Source: an uncultured Pelagibacteraceae bacterium
Lineage (GTDB): Bacteria; Pseudomonadota; Alphaproteobacteria; Pelagibacterales; Pelagibacteraceae
Direction: 5' to 3'
DNA: 9,324 nt
Assembly: GCA_902572155.1 (NCBI GenBank)
Contig: CACGET010000037.1
Location: 1-9,324 of the forward strand
Part shown: positions 5,908-9,324 of the stretch, one piece after another
How positions within the stretch are numbered: position 1 is the first letter of the stretch
How the letters are laid out: every line of letters begins with the position of its first letter
Notes under the pieces: model-generated
Told to the model about the DNA's origin: nothing
Databases searched by the model: none
The model's input: the letters and a program-made list of their open reading frames with translations, nothing else
Made by a program: the position numbers and the translations under genes

Positions 5908-5916
5908 TCTAGTCAA
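5888..5916 (-). promoter_or_regulatory. Sigma70-type promoter of the OYE gene, predicting a leaderless mRNA
   Basis: On the minus strand TTGACT (5916-5911), a 17-base spacer and TATAAA (5893-5888) make the best promoter in the window. The -10 ends 5 bases before the ATG at 5882, so the usual start point falls on or beside the A of the ATG. No Shine-Dalgarno sequence exists upstream, which agrees with leaderless translation. Confidence 0.6.
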
Positions 5917-5917
5917 C

Positions 5918-5921
5918 AAGG
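5918..5921 (+). promoter_or_regulatory. Ribosome binding site supporting the TTG start at 5928
   Basis: AAGG lies 6 bases before the TTG. The next alternative, a GTG at 5967, has its nearest purine-rich AAAAGG 15 bases away, so the TTG is preferred. Confidence 0.45.
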
Positions 5922-5927
5922 TTTTAT

Positions 5928-6695
5928 TTGACTAAACTATTTATTAAAAGGTTAAATATAAAAACTGTGAAAGAAAAAAATAATGTTGTTGGTTTTATAT
6001 CGGCTCCAAGTTGGTTAGATCCAGCACCAGATGAATTCCGAGAACTTACAAACGGTAAAATTAGTATCCAACAGACTTTTTTAGACCCTCCTGGATTTGA
6101 CTATAGTGTTCAGAGTATAACCAAAATAACTCCTTTTTTAACCAATGCTTCATTATCTTTAGCTTCCGCTGGATGTACTTTAATTGCTAGCCCTGCTACT
6201 CCATTTGGTTACATTGGTTATAATAACATTACTCATGCCAAAGAAAGTCTTAGAAAAATTGAAAAGATCTCTGGAGTGAGTTGTATTTCATCTATATCAG
6301 CTATTTTTGATATACTTGAAAGTAAAAAAATACAAAATGTAGTTTTAGCATGCACATATTACCCAGACGAGTGGAGAGATCTATGGAGTTCTTTTGTAAG
6401 CGCTTCTGGATATAAAGTTATAACGGCTCAATCTTTAGTTGATCAAGGAATACGTTCAAAAAAAAATGGTGAAATTGATTATCCAAACCCTTCTGAAATA
6501 TGTGAAAGCGTAAAAAGAATATCAAAAAATTATCCTGAAGCTGATGTTGTTATCATTAGCGGATCAGGTGCAAGAACTTTAGCTATAACTGACAAATTAA
6601 AAAAGATTACCAATAAATTAGTAATTGCTGCAGACACAGCACTTTTTTTATCAATTGCAAAAAAATTAAATATTAATTTTCCTATCGCATTATGA
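5928..6695 (+). CDS. Arylmalonate decarboxylase/maleate isomerase-like protein lacking the catalytic cysteines
   Basis: This 255-residue protein belongs to the Asp/Glu racemase superfamily, in the branch of arylmalonate decarboxylase, maleate cis-trans isomerase and the ectoine-utilisation protein EutA. Family landmarks: GFISAPSWLDPAPDEF (22-37), the first active-site loop IASPATPFGYIG (86-97), GVSCISSISAIFDIL (116-130), VVLACTYYPDEW (138-149) and the second loop VIISGSGARTL (208-218). By motif alignment, the first catalytic Cys position (Gly in arylmalonate decarboxylase) is Ala90 and the second Cys position is Gly212. The remaining cysteines (83, 119, 142, 192) are elsewhere. It may therefore use different chemistry or be a non-catalytic homologue. 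The TTG start is backed by AAGG 6 bases upstream; a GTG at 5967 would shorten it by 13 residues. Its stop overlaps the next start as ATGA, so it is translationally coupled to the GMC dehydrogenase. Confidence 0.8.
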   Translation: MTKLFIKRLNIKTVKEKNNVVGFISAPSWLDPAPDEFRELTNGKISIQQTFLDPPGFDYSVQSITKITPFLTNASLSLASAGCTLIASPATPFGYIGYNNITHAKESLRKIEKISGVSCISSISAIFDILESKKIQNVVLACTYYPDEWRDLWSSFVSASGYKVITAQSLVDQGIRSKKNGEIDYPNPSEICESVKRISKNYPEADVVIISGSGARTLAITDKLKKITNKLVIAADTALFLSIAKKLNINFPIAL

Positions 6696-8326
6696 AAAGT
6701 TTTGATTATATCATAATTGGAGCTGGGTCAGCTGGCTGTGTTCTTGCAGATAAGCTTAGTAAAGATAAAAAAAATTCTGTACTTATATTAGAGGCAGGTG
6801 GAAAAGATTGGAATCCCTTAATTCATATTCCTGCAGGATTTTATAAAGTTCATAATGATCCAAAAATTAATTGGAACTATTCAACTGAACCTGAAAAGGG
6901 ACTTGATGGAAGAAGTATTGATATTCCTCGTGGAAAAGTATTAGGAGGCTCATCGTCTATTAATGGAATGGTATATATGCGAGGTCATCCATTAGATTAT
7001 GATGGATGGGCAAAGAATTTAGGTTTAGATCAATGGTCATATTCAAATTGTTTACCTTATTTTAAAGATTTAGAGACTAGTGATCGTGGTGGTAACGAAT
7101 GGCGAGGAGGAGGAGGACCACTCGGTGTTAGAAAAGGTCCAGACCCAAATCCAATTTATGATACTTTTATAGTTGCTGGAGAGCAATCTGGACAGGGCAT
7201 CACTGATGATTTAAATGGTTTTAATCCTGAAGGACTTTCAAGGCTTGATGCTACAATTTCAAATGGAAAAAGAAACAGTTCATCAACTACTTTTTTAAAA
7301 CCTGCTTTGAAGCGAAATAATTTAAAACTAAAAACTCATGTATTAGTTGAAAAAATATTATTAGAAAATAACCGAGCAATTGGTATTCAAGTAAGTGAAA
7401 AAGGACAAAAATACATAATTGAAGCAGAAAAAGAGATAATTCTATCTGCAGGGGCTTTAAACTCACCTAAAATATTAATGCTTTCAGGTATAGGTCCAGC
7501 AGAAAACTTAATGGAAATTGGATCTAAAATTCATCATGAATTACCTGGTGTTGGTAAAAACTTACAAGATCACGCTACAGTTTCTATTAGCTGGGAATGT
7601 CTTGAGGAATTTAAAGTTCATAAAATTGATCAACCTGTACAAAAACTTATAGCTGGGATAAATTGGATCCTAACTCGAAAAGGGCTTGCTGCGAGTAATC
7701 ATTTTGAAGCTGGAGGATTAATTCGTGGGAATGATAGTGTTGCTTATCCCAATCTTCAATATCATTTTGGACCAACAGGATTTGATTATGTGGGTGGAAA
7801 ATTTAAACTTAGTCAAGCTTTTACTCTTCAGCTTGACCAACTTCGTCCAAAAAGTAGGGGATATATAAAACTAAAATCTATAAACCCAAATGACTCACCA
7901 AAAATAGTATTGAACTATTTAAATGACCCTCAAGATATTAAAGAGCTTGTAGAGGGTGTCAAAAAAATGCGTGAGTTAGTATCTCAGCCAGCTTTTGATA
8001 AATTTCGAGGACCTGAAATTTCACCTGGTGCAGAGGTACAATCTGATAGTGATATTGAACAAGCAATTAGACTTAACACTATTACCGATTATCATCAATG
8101 CGGTACATGTGCGATGGGAATAGGTTCAAATAGTGTTGTGGACCCTGAAATGCGAGTAAAAGGAATTAGTTCACTAAGGGTTGTTGATGCCTCAGTTTTG
8201 CCGAATGTTGTAAGTGGCAACATTAATGCTCCTGTTATAATGATTGCAGCAAGAGCCGCAGATTGGATACTAGGCAAGCCTCAATTAAAACCTTTAGAGG
8301 CAAACTTCAAATTTAGTAAAATTTAA
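6692..8326 (+). CDS. GMC-family FAD-dependent alcohol dehydrogenase (choline dehydrogenase-like)
   Basis: A 544-residue glucose-methanol-choline oxidoreductase that should oxidise an alcohol to an aldehyde using FAD. The dinucleotide-binding GAGSAG is at 10-15 with the following acidic LEAGG. GMC signature 1, RGKVLGGSSSINGMVYMRG, begins at Arg80. GMC signature 2, GALNSPKILMLSGIG, is at 254-268. The C-terminal active site shows His468 in DYHQCGTCAMG and Asn510 in SGNINAP, the expected His/Asn catalytic pair. Length and motifs match choline dehydrogenase BetA (about 550), but the family is broad. No betaine aldehyde dehydrogenase or choline transporter lies nearby, so choline is not assigned. 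Its ATG overlaps the stop of the preceding decarboxylase-like gene by ATGA. Its stop is 12 bases from the stop of the convergent threonine aldolase, with no hairpin terminator between them. Confidence 0.92.
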   Translation: MKSFDYIIIGAGSAGCVLADKLSKDKKNSVLILEAGGKDWNPLIHIPAGFYKVHNDPKINWNYSTEPEKGLDGRSIDIPRGKVLGGSSSINGMVYMRGHPLDYDGWAKNLGLDQWSYSNCLPYFKDLETSDRGGNEWRGGGGPLGVRKGPDPNPIYDTFIVAGEQSGQGITDDLNGFNPEGLSRLDATISNGKRNSSSTTFLKPALKRNNLKLKTHVLVEKILLENNRAIGIQVSEKGQKYIIEAEKEIILSAGALNSPKILMLSGIGPAENLMEIGSKIHHELPGVGKNLQDHATVSISWECLEEFKVHKIDQPVQKLIAGINWILTRKGLAASNHFEAGGLIRGNDSVAYPNLQYHFGPTGFDYVGGKFKLSQAFTLQLDQLRPKSRGYIKLKSINPNDSPKIVLNYLNDPQDIKELVEGVKKMRELVSQPAFDKFRGPEISPGAEVQSDSDIEQAIRLNTITDYHQCGTCAMGIGSNSVVDPEMRVKGISSLRVVDASVLPNVVSGNINAPVIMIAARAADWILGKPQLKPLEANFKFSKI

Positions 8327-8338
8327 ATTCTATTTTTG

Positions 8339-9324
8339 CTAAGACTTAATAAAATTTAAAAAAGTATCAACATCAGATGAGTCTGTATTCCACGCTGTAA
8401 CTAATCTAACTGCATTGCCATCCCATTCATCATCATTAATTGTGTAACCCTCAGAATTTAATTGATCAATTATATCTTTTGGCATCTTTACAAATATTTC
8501 ATTAGCATCGGTAGGATAAGCAAGTTTAATATTTTTGTGCCGATTTAGACCTTCACTTAATTTTTTGCCCATAGCATTTGCATGTTTTGCATTTTTTAGC
8601 CAAACATTATTTGAAATATAAGCATCTAATTGTGCTGATACAAAACTCATTTTTGAGAGTAAATGTCCTGCTCGTTTCATTAAAAAAGCTAAGTTACCAA
8701 CTAATTCTGGTTTAAAGAAAATAATCGCTTCTGCTGCTATGCATCCATTTTTAGTTGCTCCAAATGAAAGCACGTCTATACCAGATTTCCAAGTCATGTC
8801 AGCAGGACTACAATCTAATGAAACTAAAGCGTTAGCAAATCTAGCTCCATCCATATGCATATTAAGATTATGTTTATGAGTAATTTCTGAAATTTTTTTA
8901 ATTTCATCTAATTTATATGCCTCACCTGTTTCACAAAGTTGTGTAATGCTTACTGATGATGGTTGTGTGTGATGAACAATACCCTTTCCAGTAATTGATT
9001 TATCAAGCTCTTCAGCTGTAATTTTTCCATCAATTCCATTAAGGTTTACCAACTTTGCTCCTCCTGTATAAAATTCAGGTGCTCCACATTCATCTACGTT
9101 AATGTGTGAAAGTTTGTGGCAATAAATATTTCCAAAAGATGGTGTCATAGTTGATAAAGCAAGAGCATTAGCTGCTGTTCCAGAGGATGTTGGAAAAACA
9201 ACTACTTCCTTTTCAAATATTTCTGAAAATTTATCTTGTAAACTTTTTGAAATTTGATCATTACCATAGGGAGTTCTATCCCCATCGTTAGCTTTTAGAA
9301 TAGCATCTAAAACCTCAGGACAAG
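8339..9324 (-). CDS. ltaE: Low-specificity L-threonine aldolase (N terminus beyond right edge)
   Basis: A pyridoxal-phosphate fold-type I enzyme that cleaves L-threonine/L-allo-threonine to glycine and acetaldehyde. The open frame continues to the right edge, giving 327 residues; the family is about 340-350, so roughly 15-25 N-terminal residues are missing. Visible landmarks from the edge: CPEVLDAILKAN, DRTPYGND, VVVFPTSSGTAANALAL (substrate/cofactor loop), CHKLSHINVDECGAPEF, then HMDGARFANAL with the PLP-ring Asp. The PLP-binding lysine is in DVLSFGATKNGC (codon at 8750-8752). It ends at a TAG at 8339. An internal ATG at 9148 is not the start, because conserved family sequence continues upstream of it. 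In a streamlined genome this enzyme may be a main route between threonine and glycine. It is convergent with the GMC gene and shows no evident functional tie to it. Confidence 0.9.
   Translation of the reverse strand, partial: CPEVLDAILKANDGDRTPYGNDQISKSLQDKFSEIFEKEVVVFPTSSGTAANALALSTMTPSFGNIYCHKLSHINVDECGAPEFYTGGAKLVNLNGIDGKITAEELDKSITGKGIVHHTQPSSVSITQLCETGEAYKLDEIKKISEITHKHNLNMHMDGARFANALVSLDCSPADMTWKSGIDVLSFGATKNGCIAAEAIIFFKPELVGNLAFLMKRAGHLLSKMSFVSAQLDAYISNNVWLKNAKHANAMGKKLSEGLNRHKNIKLAYPTDANEIFVKMPKDIIDQLNSEGYTINDDEWDGNAVRLVTAWNTDSSDVDTFLNFIKS

Noticed and set aside
8095..8277. Short minus-strand frame of 60 codons
   Set aside because: It is antisense to the catalytic C terminus of the GMC gene, and no ribosome binding site or family match was seen.
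6692..8326. Firm assignment as choline dehydrogenase BetA
   Set aside because: Motifs and length fit, but the GMC family is broad and no betB, betI or choline/betaine transporter gene is adjacent.
9146..9148. ATG at 9148 as the start of a 269-residue threonine aldolase
   Set aside because: Conserved family sequence, including the SSGTAAN loop, continues in frame upstream to the window edge, so the true start is outside.

Overview
This 9.3 kb window comes from a very AT-rich, tightly packed genome. Intergenic gaps are mostly 0 to 100 bases, genes abut or overlap, and several starts are TTG. Protein content and base composition suggest a streamlined marine alphaproteobacterium of the SAR11/Pelagibacterales type. 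That assignment is an inference from style and protein families, because no rRNA or other marker gene is present.

Left part (1-2800, minus strand): an ehuB-ehuC-ehuD-ehuA operon for a polar-amino-acid-type ABC importer of the ectoine/5-hydroxyectoine class. It is read right to left, and ehuA runs off the left edge. ehuB has a strong ribosome binding site and an upstream -10 box next to an imperfect inverted repeat. A perfect 10-bp stem followed by nine U residues lies between ehuB and ehuC, a classic way to make more binding protein than permease.

Middle (2794-4658): a MOSC-domain protein (minus) is divergent from a two-gene plus-strand unit, an Fe(II)/2-oxoglutarate oxygenase of the PhyH family and an unrecognised 75-residue protein. 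Only 18 bases separate the divergent start codons, and plausible promoters for each gene lie inside the other's 5' coding end.

Right part (4659-8326): an Old Yellow Enzyme-family ene-reductase (minus) is divergent from an arylmalonate decarboxylase/maleate isomerase-like protein that is ATGA-coupled to a GMC-family FAD alcohol dehydrogenase. The 45-base divergent region holds a perfect 8-bp inverted repeat whose two arms each contain a TATAAA -10 box. The ene-reductase is probably translated from a leaderless mRNA. The isomerase/decarboxylase-like protein appears to lack both catalytic cysteines of its superfamily. These three genes look like a small, co-regulated oxidoreductive pathway of unknown substrate.

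Right edge (8339-9324, minus): a low-specificity L-threonine aldolase, cut at its N terminus by the window.

No tRNA, rRNA, CRISPR array, insertion sequence or phage gene was seen. No gene-free stretch exceeds 100 bases.
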